From NCBI GenBank assembly GCA_948144175.1, contig CANXME010000303.1, forward strand, positions 49,244 to 113,243: a stretch of DNA of 64,000 nt. Direction: 5' to 3'. The position numbers and the translations under genes were made by a program. Origin of the DNA: Closterium sp. NIES-65 (lineage: Eukaryota > Streptophyta > Zygnematophyceae > Desmidiales > Closteriaceae). Below the pieces are notes generated by a model that saw nothing but the letters and a program-made list of their open reading frames with translations, was not told the origin of the DNA and did no database searches. Each line of letters begins with the position of its first letter. Positions within the stretch are counted from its first letter, which is position 1. Positions 1-9,922 of this stretch are shown here, piece by piece.

Positions 1-655
1 GGACTCCCGACCCGCCTGGCGGAGGGCATCCTTAATCCCCTGTATCACCTTCCTTACCCCCTTCTTTTTCCTCCTGGTTGCGTGAAACCTCCAAAGACCA
101 GGCCCGTACGCTTGTTCTGACACAAATTTCAGCCGAATCTTTATGGCAAACCAGTGATCGGATAGGTTCCTTGGTACCTCCACATGCCGAGCTCCCTCCA
201 GGTTGCCCAGCAGCGACATAGACACCAGGGCCCTGTCGATCCGGGACTTTGACTGCGCGGCCTTCACTTTGAAGGTGTATTCCCGCCCCGTGGGATGCAG
301 AGCTCGGAAGGCATCCCGGAGGTCGTACGCATGTCAGGCGTCAAGAAACCTCTGATTTTCTCTCCCTGACCCTGTTCTCGGAGACCTGTCCAGATCCAGA
401 TCCGCGACCATGTTCAGATCCCCGACAATCACTAGATGCTTAGACTGCGGCTACGCCTGTATAAACTGCAACAGGTGCTCTCTGTGAAATTTCGCCCTGT
501 TGCAGGCTTGCGCCGGGAGGTAAGCCGCGACCAGCCTAAACGGCTCCTCCCCCCCCTCCACTGTCACCCCCAAAAGCCTCCTTGATGGGTCTACTACCAC
601 ATCAGAGAACCGGATGTGCCTGCTGAACGTCATGTCAGCCACGCCTCCTGCCGCT
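1..655 (-). pseudogene. LINE endonuclease (APE type) remnant
   Basis: Read on the minus strand, this stretch gives the middle and C-terminal part of an exonuclease-endonuclease-phosphatase domain as found at the start of LINE ORF2. Visible pieces are ADMTFSRHIRFSDVVVD, the catalytic-type block VIVGDLNMV (near 430), KSRIDRALVS (near 240) and the C-terminal SDH block as LSDHWFA. In-frame stops near 450 and near 340 break the reading frame, and the first part of the domain is missing where a Copia fragment abuts. The reverse transcriptase would lie to the left, outside the window. The family follows from the motif order; the exact clade cannot be told. Confidence 0.75.
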
Positions 656-659
656 AGGC

Positions 660-1340
660 TTGGCCCGACCGGAAGTCGGTGAATGCCTTCCCGAGGAACT
701 CCCCTCCTCGATCGGAGCGAAGCGACAGCACCGACTTCTTCGTCTATCGTTCCACCAGCACCAACCACGTCTGGAACTCCTGCAGCACGTCGCTCTTCTT
801 AGCGACCGGCATTGCCCACACGAACCGAGTATGGCAATCCTTCAGCAGCAGAAAGTACAAGCTGCCATCCTTGGCAGCCACCCGAAATGGCCCGCACAGG
901 TCAATGTGCACGACAGCCAGTGCCTCCTCGGCGTCCGAGCCCTTGTTGGGAAGGTGTGCCGTGCCAGCTTGCCTCCGATGCACGAAACACACGGCGGGTT
1001 TGCTCCAGTCGGCGGCTTGATGTCGAGCCCAGTAGCAACGTCATGCTTCGCCGAGCTCTTGATCGTGTCGATGCCGACGTGCGCAAGTCTCGCATGCAAT
1101 CGGTCAGGGGACGCCTCCATCTCCGAGGTGATCGTCCGCAGAGCCACCACCTCGGTCGACGACGATTGCGTCGAGCAGGGACGAAGGTCGGTGCAGAGGA
1201 CTCGTCCGGCATAGCGTGCTCAACCGAGCACCTCCCCGGTGGCGGCGACGAGCAGCATTTCGTCGCCGTCGCCCTGCAGTTGCACTCCGTTCTCCTTCAG
1301 TTGGCCAGCTGGCAGCAGATTCGCATGTACTCGCGGAACG
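660..1340 (-). pseudogene. Copia polyprotein fragment (GAG-pre-integrase and integrase)
   Basis: On the minus strand, fragments in shifting frames match the junction between protease and integrase of a Copia polyprotein: LLPAGQLKENGVQL near 1310, LHARLAHVGIDTIKS with CVSCIGGKLARH (a zinc-binding HHCC-like part), VVHIDLCGPF carrying the first catalytic Asp, and SDRGGEFLGKAFTDF carrying the second. The third catalytic residue and everything downstream are absent, and the frame changes more than once. It is a decayed piece of an element unlike the intact Copia at 2467-9757. It interrupts or abuts the LINE-like remnant. Borders are approximate. Confidence 0.7.
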
Positions 1341-2464
1341 CATCGCCGACACCAGGCTCTTATGAATCATCGCAGGTGAGATCACGGCCGACACCCCTTT
1401 CAGCAGCACCTCGATCGCCTCTGGGTGAGCAGCACGCTCCCGCTGGTACTCCTTGTTCTCTGGGTGTTGCCAACCGAGCGTTAACTTTTTGTCATTCACC
1501 GTGTAGTGTTCGATCTCCCTGCTACGCATAAAAGCTGCTTCAGCCTCTTGCAGGAAAACCACCTCAATACGCCCAAAATGTTGCTTCGAAAGGAAGGTCG
1601 CCGAAAGTTGCTGACATCTGGTTGTTGTCCCCGCGTTCTCCGACATGTGCTTTCCCCACATATTCAGCAGGTGGTTAACCGTGCCGATGATGTGCGGGAT
1701 CTCTTTGCTCCAGGCGAAAGGGACCAGGAACATGATAGCAACACCAGCCAGCGCTGCGATCTCATTAAGCACCGCCGGGTCCTTATATCGTCAGGGTCGT
1801 CACTGAGGTAACCCCCATCGTCGTCCGCGTCATTGACCTTAGCCTTCCCCTTGTCCAGATCCACCGCGTCAGACGAAGAGGCCGCTGGAGCCGAGCCATT
1901 GACGCTAGTGTTGACAGTTTCCCCTGCAGGCTGATCATTGATGCGCAGAGCCGACGTACGGGGTGTTAACTCGTTGACCGCCGACGCTCCATTAAAGAGC
2001 GTCTTCGGGGTGATCAGCTCAGGATGTGCGTCCAAAGACTTCTTCCTTTGAGGACCCCCAACCAGAGGAAGAGCAGTAGAAGGCCCGTCAGTGAGAGCCA
2101 TGTTGTGATGATGATAGCAAAGGCTAGAGTTGCCGACAGAAAGCCGCTCAATGGAACTAAGCACCAGAATCTCATCTAAGGTCTTGGGTTTTTGCTTCCA
2201 CCAATGCCCGTATAAATAGCAGCAGAGACGCTTGTAAAGCGCCTCGAGCACAACAGTCTTGATAATAGCCGTGATGGACCCATTGAGAACTTCACACGCA
2301 CAGGGAATGTCATTGCTACAGGTAACCTTGGAAGCGCCTGACAATAAGGCCGAATTATCAATGTTCGCTTGATGAATATAAAAAGTGTACCACCAGGCTC
2401 CTAAAGTCTTAAGGAGTTTGTACCTAGGCTCCAATATAACAACTGACAAGAAATTGTGGGACAT
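1341..2464 (-). pseudogene. Transposon ORF remnant, 5' part cut off by the Copia insertion
   Basis: A minus-strand frame runs from the Copia insertion point to 1664, then continues in a second frame to about 1360. It includes a segment starting MALTDGPSTALPLVGG and a later segment with GWQHPENKEYQRERA and HPEAIEVLLKGVSAVIS. I do not recognise the family with certainty. A LINE ORF1-like protein is plausible because the next element on the same strand is a LINE endonuclease, but a host ORF is not excluded. The frame is open across the insertion site: 9922-9758 joins 2464-1664 when the Copia element and one target-site copy are removed. Confidence 0.4.
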
Positions 2465-2466
2465 TG

Positions 2467-2603
2467 TGTCAGAACATATCTATAGCTTATACTGCTGTGT
2501 AGGCTGTAGTGGGGTATCCCATAGGGGGTACAACCCAGTTAGGGTTTCATATTTGTACTGCTTTCATTCATAGTTCATTCATTCCTGTTTTCCTACTTTC
2601 ACA
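2467..2603 (+). repeat. 5' LTR of the Copia element
   Basis: 137 bp with TG...CA ends, repeated at 9621-9757 with a single C/T difference. It is preceded by CATTG, the left target-site copy. This is a very short LTR for a 7.3-kb element. Confidence 0.97.
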
Positions 2604-2620
2604 TGGTATAGAGCGGGTCC
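2604..2620 (+). other. Primer-binding site (initiator tRNA-Met type)
   Basis: TGGTATAGAGCGGG begins at the first base after the LTR. The usual plant Copia site complementary to the 3' end of initiator tRNA-Met is TGGTATCAGAGC, so this copy matches with one missing C. It primes minus-strand DNA synthesis. Confidence 0.8.
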
Positions 2621-2689
2621 TACCTTAGGACCGTTGTCTGGGCCCACCGACGCGCGCCCCGAGGCGCGCCCTTTTTTTTTAGCGACCCC

Positions 2690-3480
2690 TCGGGTCGCCT
2701 TTTCACTCGCGGCCCCGCCGCCTCCTCTGACGCGGCTTTGCCGCCTCCCTTGACGCGGCCCCGCCGCCTCCCTTGACGCGGCCTCGCCGCTTCCCCTGAC
2801 GCGGCCCCGCCGCCTCCCCTGACGCGGCCCTGCCGCCTCCCTTGACGCGGCCCCGCCGCCTCCCTTGACGCGGCCCCGCCGCCTCTCCTGACGCGGCCCC
2901 GCCGCCTCCATTGACGCGGCCCCGCCGCCTCCCCTGACGCGGCCAAGCCGCCTCCTCTGACGCGGCTCCGCCTCTACTGCCGACGGCCCCGCCGCTGCAC
3001 TCTACGGCCCGCCGCTGCACCCTGCCGGCCCGTCGCTGCTCCTGCCGGCCCGCCGCTGCACCCTGCCGGCCCGCCGCTGCTCCTGCCGGCTCGCCGCTGC
3101 ACCTACCGGCCCGCCGCTGCACCCATCGGCCCGCCGCCTCTTACGGCCCGCCACTTGCACCTGCCGGCCCGCCGCTGCACCTGCCGGCCCGACGCTGCAC
3201 CTGCCGGCCCGACGCTGCATCTCCCGGCCGAGCCGCCCCAACAGCCGAGCCGCCCGGGACCCGAGCCGCCCTGCCGCCGAGCCGCCCGGGAGCCGAGCCG
3301 CCCTGCACCCGAGCCGCCCAGCCGCCGAGCCGCCCGGGAGCCGAGCCGCCCTGCACCCTAGCTGCCCAGCCGCCGAGCCGCCCGGGAGCCGAGCCGCCCT
3401 GCGCCCGAGCCGCCCAGCCGCCGAGCCGCCCGGGAGCCGAGCAGCTGTGCACCCGAGCCGCCCGGTCGCTGAGCCGCCTT
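2690..3480 (+). repeat. GC-rich minisatellites in the Copia leader
   Basis: Three successive tandem families fill the untranslated leader. First is a 21-bp unit built on GACGCGGCCCCGCCGCCTCC (about 2695-2960). Next is an irregular unit around CTGCCGGCCCGCCGCTGCAC (about 2990-3230). Last is a longer unit around CCGAGCCGCCCGGGAGCCGA (about 3230-3460). They lie between the primer-binding site and the Gag start. Open frames on either strand here are products of the repeats. Confidence 0.9.
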
Positions 3481-3576
3481 TCTGCTGACTGCACGACCTG
3501 CCCTGCCTGGTGAGCACTGTCCCACTGACACTGCGAGCTCTTTCCCTACTGCTTGCACTGCGTCACTGTCGTCACC

Positions 3577-6500
3577 ATGGCTACCCCTAGTGTCCTAGCT
3601 TTTGACGCTGAGGGTCGCGCCATTGATTTTGAGGTCTGGTTAGACGACCTGCAGCTGTTCTTACAGTGCGACAGGGCTGACGACCTTTCTCTCTTTGACC
3701 TCACCTCTGGCGCCTCTCCTGCCCCTGCTGCTGATGCTGATCCCGCTGTCCGCTCTAAGTGGGCCACCCGCGATGCTGCTGCACGTCTTGCTGTGCGTCG
3801 CCACCTCCCTACCCCTGAGCGTGCGCACTTTAGTCAGTACAAGAGTGCTCAGACCTTGTACGACGCTGTAGTTGCGCGCTACTCCTCCCCTGCCACTGCT
3901 GCACTGAGCCGTCTCATGCTTCCCTACCTCTTTCCTGACCTCTCTGCCTTTCCCACTGTCGCTGACCTCATTACGCACCTCCGCACTAGTGACACTCGCT
4001 ACCGCGCCGCCCTTCCTGCTGAGTTCTGCGCTAAGAACCCCCCCCCCATGTACATCGCTCTCTACTACGTAGTCGCACGCCTCCCTGACTCCCTTCGCGT
4101 CGTCAGGGACCACTTTCTCGCAGTCTGTCCCACCACTCTCACCGTCGACCTCCTCGAGAAGGCCCTCCTTGCAGCGGAGAAGAGCATAGTCGCTGTAGGT
4201 GCTTCTCGTGGTGACCCTCGCACCCCCATCTTTGAGGGGTGCTCTCCTTCCCCCTTGCTGCCCTCTGTTGCCTCTGCTGCTGCTGCCGACCTGCTTGGTC
4301 TTGAGTCGGTCGGCGCGGCGTCTGCCCCTAGTGGGAGACGTCGCTCCAGCAAGGGCAAGGGGGGCAAGGGCGCGGGTGGAGCTGGAGGGGGCGGTGGCGG
4401 TGGCGGCGGTGGCGGCGGAGGGAGTGGGGGTGGCGGCGGGGCTAGTGGCGGGGGTGGTGGTGGTGGTGGCGGCAGCGGCGGCGGAGACGGTGGTGGTGGT
4501 GCCAGCGGTGGTGGTGGAGGCAGCGGCGGAGGTGGAGGCGGCGGAGGTGGAGGCAGTGGAGGCGGCAGCGGAGGAGGCAGTAGTGGTGGAGGAGGTGGAG
4601 CTGGTCGGGGTGGTACCCAGCAGCGTCGCGGCGGTGGTGGTGGCCAGCGCTCGCACCGGCAGCAGCAGCAGCGCTCGCGGGACATCCCTTCGCCTCAGCA
4701 GCTTCGTGAGTGGTACGCTGGGCGTCAGAGGGGTGGGGGTACTGGTCCCTGCACCTACGTTCTTCGTTCCGGCGACCGCGCGGGTGAGCAGTGTGGGGGT
4801 GCCCACGCCACCCAGCGCTGCTTTGGCCGCCTGACGGACGCTTGGCGTCAGCAGTTCCCTGGGGCTAGTGAGATCCCTCGCTGGGATGAGCTTCTCAGGG
4901 CTGGTGTAGCGATCTTTGATCTTGATTTTGATGCTATCCTTACTGCTATGTATGTTGTGGATTATAGTGAGGAGAATGAGGGTTACCGGTGTTTTCAGCC
5001 CGACCCGGGCATTGGTACTGCTGCACTAGGTGCTTGTGAGGCTGCTGCTCTAGGTGCCAGTGCGTCTGCGCTCTCAGGTACTGGTGAGACTGCGCTCTCA
5101 GGTACTGAGTCGTCCTCGTCCTCCCTCACTTTCACACTTGACTCCGGAGCTTCGCGCTCCTTCTTTCGAGACCGCACTACCCTTTCGCCGCTCGCCAGGC
5201 CGGTTGCGGTCTCCCTTGCTGACCCCTCTGGGGGTCCTGTCCTGTCTCACTTCTCCACTGTCCTCCCGTGTCCGGCTGCCCCTTCGGGCACCCTGTCGGG
5301 TCTGTACCTTCCCTCGTTCTCTACGAACTTGGTGAGTGGAGCGGACCTGCAGGATGGGGGTGTTCACCAGTTCACTCCTGCGCGTCAGAGGGTGACCCAC
5401 TGCACGGAGGCTCGCACAGGCCGACACCTGGCCACGTTCTCACGTCGGCCGGGGTCGAGTCTCTACACCCTGACCGTTGAGTCTCCTCCTGTCCCTGCGT
5501 CTGGTCAGGTGGCTGCGTCGAGTCAGGTACTTGCTGCTGCGTCCCGGTCAGGTCCTGAGTCTGCCCCCTGTTCTTGTCGCCTCCTGTCTCACGAGACTCT
5601 CCTGTGGCACCACCGTCTTGGCCACCCCTCCTTGCCCCGTCTTCGGAGCATGGCTTCCCGTGTCCTTGTCTCTGGTCTTCCCCAGTCTCTCCCTCCTCTC
5701 CCCTCCGGGCCAGGACCTTCCTGTGTCCCCTGTGTCGAGGGTCGCCTCCGGGCTACTCCTCACTCCTCCCACTTCCCCCCGACAGAGTCTCCCCTGCAGA
5801 CGCTTCACATGGATGTGTGGGGCCCAGCCCCCGTCCGTGGGCAGGGGTACGAGCGCTACTTCCTGTTGGTGGTTGACGACTACTCGCGTTACACCACAGT
5901 CCTCCCCTTGCGCAGCAAGGGTGCAGTCACTGAGGTGCTGATCGACTGGATCCGCGAGGCTCGTCTCCAGCTCAGGAAGAGCTTCGGCTCGGACTTTCCT
6001 GTTCTGCGTCTGCACTCTGACAGAGGCGGAGAGTTCTCTTCTCGCCTTCTGCGAGACTACTGTCGTGCACGGGGGATCCGCCAGACCTTCACGCTTCCGG
6101 ACTCACCACAGCAAAATGGGATTGCTGAGCGCCGCATTGGCATGGTCATGGATGTCGCTCGTACGTCCATGATGCATGCGGCTGCCCCCCATTTTCTGTG
6201 GCCGTTTGCGGTGAGGTACGCGGCGCATCAGCTCAACCTTCACCCCCGGGTCTCTCGGCCAGCGATGTCCCCAGCCTTGCTGTGGACGGGGAAGGTTGGC
6301 GATGCGTCTGTGTTCCGTGTCTGGGGATCTCGGGCGTTTGTCCGCGACTTGTCTGCGGACAAGCTGTCCCCTCGTGCTGCTCCCTGTGTCTTCCTTGGCT
6401 TCCCCACTGACGCCCCAGGGTGGCAGTTTTACCACCCCTCCTCTCGTCGTGTTCTGTCCTCCCAGGACGTCACGTTCGACGAGTCAGTCCCCTTCTACCG

Positions 6501-9411
6501 TCTCTTCCCCTACCGCACTCCTTCCCTCCCCCCTCCCCCGGACTTCCTTGTGCCGGTTCCCCCCCCGGTAGACCCCCTCCCCCCTCAGGTTCCTGCCCCC
6601 TCAGGTGTGTCCCAGGTAGACGCCGTTGACCCGGTCGAGGTTACTGGTGACGCGGGTGCTGAGCCTGGGGGTGCTGACTCTGGGGGTGCTGTGCGCGGGG
6701 GTGCTGAGCCTGAGGGTGCTACTGCGGAGGGTGCGGAGCCTTGGGGTGCTGAGCCGGGGGGTGCTGTGCCTGGAGGTGCTGGGTCTGGGGGTGCTGGGTC
6801 GGGAGCTGCTGAGCCTGGGGGTGCTGCGTCTGGAGCTGCTGAGCCTGGGGTTTCTCCTGTTGCTGCGTCTCGCCGGGAGCCCCTCTCTCCACAGGAGCTG
6901 CGCGAGTGGTTCGCTCGCCGCTGGAGGCGTGCTGCTGAGTCTGGAGGTGCTGCTGGAGCTGGAGCTGGAGCTTCTTCGACCGTCGAGGGTGCGGGTGCAG
7001 CCGTTCCCGGAGCTGCTGGCCCTGCGGGTCCTCCTGGAGCTGGAGCTGCTGAGGGCGTTCGTGCTGAGCCTGCTGCTGTTGGTCCTGCCGCTGGAGGTGT
7101 GGGTGGCGCTGGTGCTGTCGCTGAGGGTGCTGGTGCTGTCCCTGCTGAGTCTGGAGCTGCCGCGCGGCCTCGGCCGTACTTCGTTCCGCTCCTTCAGCAG
7201 GTTCTTGGTCTTTCTCCTCCAGTACAGGGTCCACCGCCTGTCCAGTCGCAGCCCCTACTGGAGCCTTCCTCTCCGCTGCCTGCTCCCTCTCCTTACACTG
7301 GTCCTACTGGAGGTCTTGCTGAGCGTCGTGAGCCTGCGTCTCGTCCCGCGTCGCCTGTTCGTGCTGCTCGCGCTAGTGGTCGCAGTTCGCGTCAGCGTCC
7401 TCCTCCTGTCCCTGGCACGCACCGGATGTCTTTACGTCCGTCCACTGCTCCTCTGCGTGCCCCTTTGCCTTCTCCTCCTGAGTCCTCTCTTCCTGCGCTT
7501 GCGGACCCTGAGTCGGACTCTCTTCGTGCTGCCAGTCCCACTGTCACGCGTCTGCTTGCTACTGTCGTCACTGACCCCTCTTTTGAGTCCACTGCTGCGT
7601 CTGCTCTAGTCGCTGAGCTCGTCGACTTTGCTGCTCGCTGTCGTCTCGACTACGCTGCTAGTCTTGTTGCTGAGTCTGCGTCTGTCTGTCCTCCGTCCGT
7701 CGGGGGTGAGTGTGCTCTTGGCACGGACGTCCTAGAGGACAGGCAGGAGGAGTTACAGTGTCTAGCGGCTGCTTCACCTCATCTCGCGTCTGTACTGCTT
7801 GCCCCTGAGGGAGACCCGGATGCACTAGACATCCCGACTCCGCGTTCTTACGCGGAGGCCGTAGAGGGTCCCTACTCCTCTCAGTGGCAGGCAGCTATGG
7901 ATGCAGAGATGGCTTCCTGGAAGTCCACAGGCACCTACGTTGACGCGGTTCCCCCTCCTGGGGCGAACATCGTCAGTGGCATGTGGATCTTCAGGGTGAA
8001 GCGGCCGCCGGGCTCTCCACCTGTCTTCAAGGCACGGTACGTTGCTCGTGGCTTCAGTCAGCGGCAGGGAGTTGACTACTTTCAGACCTTCTCTCCCACC
8101 CCGAAGATGACTACTCTTCGGGTGCTGCTGCACATAGCCGCTCAGCGCGACTACGAGCTTCACTCTCTCGACTTCAGCACTGCGTTCTTGCAGGGTAGCC
8201 TGCACGAGGAGATCTGGCTTCGCCGTCCACCTGGCTTCACTGGGACTTTCCCTCCTGGCACCCAGTGGAGCCTCCGACGGCCAGTCTACGGTCTCCGCCA
8301 GGCACCGCGTGAGTGGCACGACACACTGAGGACTACGCTTGCGGCTCTTGGGTTTGCTCCTTCTACTGCTGACCCGTCGCTGTTTCTTCGCACCGACACT
8401 TCCCTGCCGCCGTTCTACATCCTCGTGTACGTCGACGACCTGGTCTTTGCCACAGCGGACACTGCTGGACTCGCCTACGTGAAGTCCGAGCTGTTGAAGA
8501 GACACACGTGCACAGACCTGGGTGAACTGCGCAGCTACCTTGGCTTGCAGATCACTCGGGACAGAGCACGCCGCACCATTACCTTGACTCAGTCACACAT
8601 GGTGCAGCAGGTCCTTCAGCGCTTCGGCTTCACGTACTCCTCGCCTCAGGCCACTCCTCTGCCTACTCGCCACTCACTCTCAGCTCTGCCTTCGGATGAG
8701 TCCGTAGAGTCGAGTGGTCCGTATGCGGAGCTTGTTGGCTGCCTCATGTACCTGATGACCTGCACACGACCTGACCTTGCATACCCTCTGAGCATTCTTG
8801 CACGCTATGTTGCTCCTGGGAGACACAGACCGGAGCACATGGCTGCAGCGAAGAGGGTATTGCGCTACCTGTGCAGTACGTCAGGCATGGGGCTAGTGCT
8901 TGGAGGGCGGAGTCCAGTGGTCCTTACCGGCCACGCGGACGCGTCTTGGGCTGACGACCAGGCTACGCAGCGGTCGTCACAGGGTTACACCTTCAGCCTT
9001 GGTTCCGGCTCTGTCTCGTGGCGGTCTACTCGCTCGTCTTCGGTTCTCGGCTCCAGTTGTGAGGCTGAGATCTACGCCGGGGCCATGGCTGCACAGGAGC
9101 TTCGCTGGCTCACCTACCTGCTGACTGACCTTGGAGAGCCGCCTCGTTCTCCTCCAGTGCTGTACGTAGACAACAAGGCTATGCTGGCCTTGTGTCGAGA
9201 GCAGCGCTTGGAGCACAGAACGAAGCACATTGCTCTCCGCTACTTCCTTGCTCGTGAGCTGCAGCAGCGTGGTCAGTTGCGACTTGCGTACGTGGCCTCT
9301 GAGGCCAACACTGCTGATGTGTTCACCAAGGCACTTGCGCCTTGTGACCATCAGCGCTTCTGCACCCAGCTGGGTCTTGTGCCTGTCTTGCCTCACTTGC
9401 TCTCCTCTTGA
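3577..9411 (+). CDS. Copia Gag-Pol polyprotein, intact
   Basis: The chosen ATG sits in a strong CACCATGG context; there is no earlier in-frame ATG. The 1944-residue product has Gag at residues 1-240, then a polyglycine tract of about 80 residues. A zinc-finger-like CX13CX3HX4C follows (from about 392) in place of a classic CX2CX4HX4C knuckle. Next come protease (DSGAS, Asp about 522), GAG-pre-integrase (HHRLGH), integrase with Asp746, Asp815 and Glu851 (the expected 35-residue spacing), a long Ala/Gly/Pro-rich linker with GGAEP repeats, reverse transcriptase (YVDD about 1618) and RNase H (GHADASW about 1788, ending near ADVFTKAL). All catalytic residues I could check are present. A short motif SPQ[QE]LREW[YF]A occurs twice, near residues 370 and 1103. 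Confidence 0.96.
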   Translation: MATPSVLAFDAEGRAIDFEVWLDDLQLFLQCDRADDLSLFDLTSGASPAPAADADPAVRSKWATRDAAARLAVRRHLPTPERAHFSQYKSAQTLYDAVVARYSSPATAALSRLMLPYLFPDLSAFPTVADLITHLRTSDTRYRAALPAEFCAKNPPPMYIALYYVVARLPDSLRVVRDHFLAVCPTTLTVDLLEKALLAAEKSIVAVGASRGDPRTPIFEGCSPSPLLPSVASAAAADLLGLESVGAASAPSGRRRSSKGKGGKGAGGAGGGGGGGGGGGGGSGGGGGASGGGGGGGGGSGGGDGGGGASGGGGGSGGGGGGGGGGSGGGSGGGSSGGGGGAGRGGTQQRRGGGGGQRSHRQQQQRSRDIPSPQQLREWYAGRQRGGGTGPCTYVLRSGDRAGEQCGGAHATQRCFGRLTDAWRQQFPGASEIPRWDELLRAGVAIFDLDFDAILTAMYVVDYSEENEGYRCFQPDPGIGTAALGACEAAALGASASALSGTGETALSGTESSSSSLTFTLDSGASRSFFRDRTTLSPLARPVAVSLADPSGGPVLSHFSTVLPCPAAPSGTLSGLYLPSFSTNLVSGADLQDGGVHQFTPARQRVTHCTEARTGRHLATFSRRPGSSLYTLTVESPPVPASGQVAASSQVLAAASRSGPESAPCSCRLLSHETLLWHHRLGHPSLPRLRSMASRVLVSGLPQSLPPLPSGPGPSCVPCVEGRLRATPHSSHFPPTESPLQTLHMDVWGPAPVRGQGYERYFLLVVDDYSRYTTVLPLRSKGAVTEVLIDWIREARLQLRKSFGSDFPVLRLHSDRGGEFSSRLLRDYCRARGIRQTFTLPDSPQQNGIAERRIGMVMDVARTSMMHAAAPHFLWPFAVRYAAHQLNLHPRVSRPAMSPALLWTGKVGDASVFRVWGSRAFVRDLSADKLSPRAAPCVFLGFPTDAPGWQFYHPSSRRVLSSQDVTFDESVPFYRLFPYRTPSLPPPPDFLVPVPPPVDPLPPQVPAPSGVSQVDAVDPVEVTGDAGAEPGGADSGGAVRGGAEPEGATAEGAEPWGAEPGGAVPGGAGSGGAGSGAAEPGGAASGAAEPGVSPVAASRREPLSPQELREWFARRWRRAAESGGAAGAGAGASSTVEGAGAAVPGAAGPAGPPGAGAAEGVRAEPAAVGPAAGGVGGAGAVAEGAGAVPAESGAAARPRPYFVPLLQQVLGLSPPVQGPPPVQSQPLLEPSSPLPAPSPYTGPTGGLAERREPASRPASPVRAARASGRSSRQRPPPVPGTHRMSLRPSTAPLRAPLPSPPESSLPALADPESDSLRAASPTVTRLLATVVTDPSFESTAASALVAELVDFAARCRLDYAASLVAESASVCPPSVGGECALGTDVLEDRQEELQCLAAASPHLASVLLAPEGDPDALDIPTPRSYAEAVEGPYSSQWQAAMDAEMASWKSTGTYVDAVPPPGANIVSGMWIFRVKRPPGSPPVFKARYVARGFSQRQGVDYFQTFSPTPKMTTLRVLLHIAAQRDYELHSLDFSTAFLQGSLHEEIWLRRPPGFTGTFPPGTQWSLRRPVYGLRQAPREWHDTLRTTLAALGFAPSTADPSLFLRTDTSLPPFYILVYVDDLVFATADTAGLAYVKSELLKRHTCTDLGELRSYLGLQITRDRARRTITLTQSHMVQQVLQRFGFTYSSPQATPLPTRHSLSALPSDESVESSGPYAELVGCLMYLMTCTRPDLAYPLSILARYVAPGRHRPEHMAAAKRVLRYLCSTSGMGLVLGGRSPVVLTGHADASWADDQATQRSSQGYTFSLGSGSVSWRSTRSSSVLGSSCEAEIYAGAMAAQELRWLTYLLTDLGEPPRSPPVLYVDNKAMLALCREQRLEHRTKHIALRYFLARELQQRGQLRLAYVASEANTADVFTKALAPCDHQRFCTQLGLVPVLPHLLSS

Positions 9412-9610
9412 CTTCACTTGTACTGTGACATATATATATATACCTGCTCTTGCTTGTCTAGCTTTATATATATGTCTGTACTCTTGCTTGTGAACTGGCC
9501 TTTGGCCTCACTCTTGTGCTCGGACTGTGTGGTGACTTTGTGATCCACCCTGAGCTTTGCTTTGTCTTGCTTGACTGGTCTTGTGACCCCTTGTTCTCCC
9601 CCACTTTGCC

Positions 9611-9620
9611 TATGGGGGTG
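9611..9620 (+). other. Polypurine tract of the Copia element
   Basis: TATGGGGGTG lies immediately before the right LTR and would prime plus-strand DNA synthesis. The 209 bases between the polyprotein stop and the LTR hold a short TA-rich run and no gene. Confidence 0.75.
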
Positions 9621-9757
9621 TGTCAGAACATATCTATAGCTTATACTGCTGTGTAGGTTGTAGTGGGGTATCCCATAGGGGGTACAACCCAGTTAGGGTT
9701 TCATATTTGTACTGCTTTCATTCATAGTTCATTCATTCCTGTTTTCCTACTTTCACA
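9621..9757 (+). repeat. 3' LTR of the Copia element
   Basis: Repeats 2467-2603 with one substitution, ends in TTTCACA and is followed by the target-site copy CATTG (9758-9762). Confidence 0.97.
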
Positions 9758-9922
9758 CATTGACACGTGTGAAAGTCTCGGGATCAGCCATGGCGGTCTC
9801 GAGGCTGTCATAGTTGGGGATGGAACCATAATCGGTAGTTGTAGGCAGAAACGGGAAGGGTCCACGGGTGGATGCGCGAGCAAGGCAAACCGGGGTGAAA
9901 GCCAGCTCGATCGCCTTTGCAT
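9758..9922 (-). pseudogene. 5' piece of the ORF interrupted by the Copia element
   Basis: The minus-strand frame from about 9922 reaches an ATG at 9760-9758, inside the target-site copy. The same ATG at 2464-2462 continues the frame at the other side of the Copia element, so the two halves were one reading frame before insertion. About 55 codons lie on this side. I recognise no domain. Confidence 0.4.

Larger units (their letters stand above)
2467..9757 (+). mobile_element. Complete Ty1/Copia LTR retrotransposon, 7291 bp
   Basis: The element has 137-bp LTRs starting TGTCAGAACA and ending TTTCACA, flanked by the 5-bp target duplication CATTG (2462-2466 and 9758-9762). A primer-binding site follows the left LTR and a G-rich tract precedes the right LTR. 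One open frame encodes Gag, protease, integrase, reverse transcriptase and RNase H in Copia order (integrase before RT). The LTRs differ at one position (C in the left, T in the right). Intact coding and near-identical LTRs indicate a young, probably still competent insertion. It landed in an older transposon ORF on the opposite strand. Confidence 0.97.

Noticed and set aside
4065-4806. Antisense frames opposite the polyglycine tract of Gag
   Set aside because: Poly-Pro or Thr/Ala shadows of the GGC/GGT-rich Gag coding sequence.
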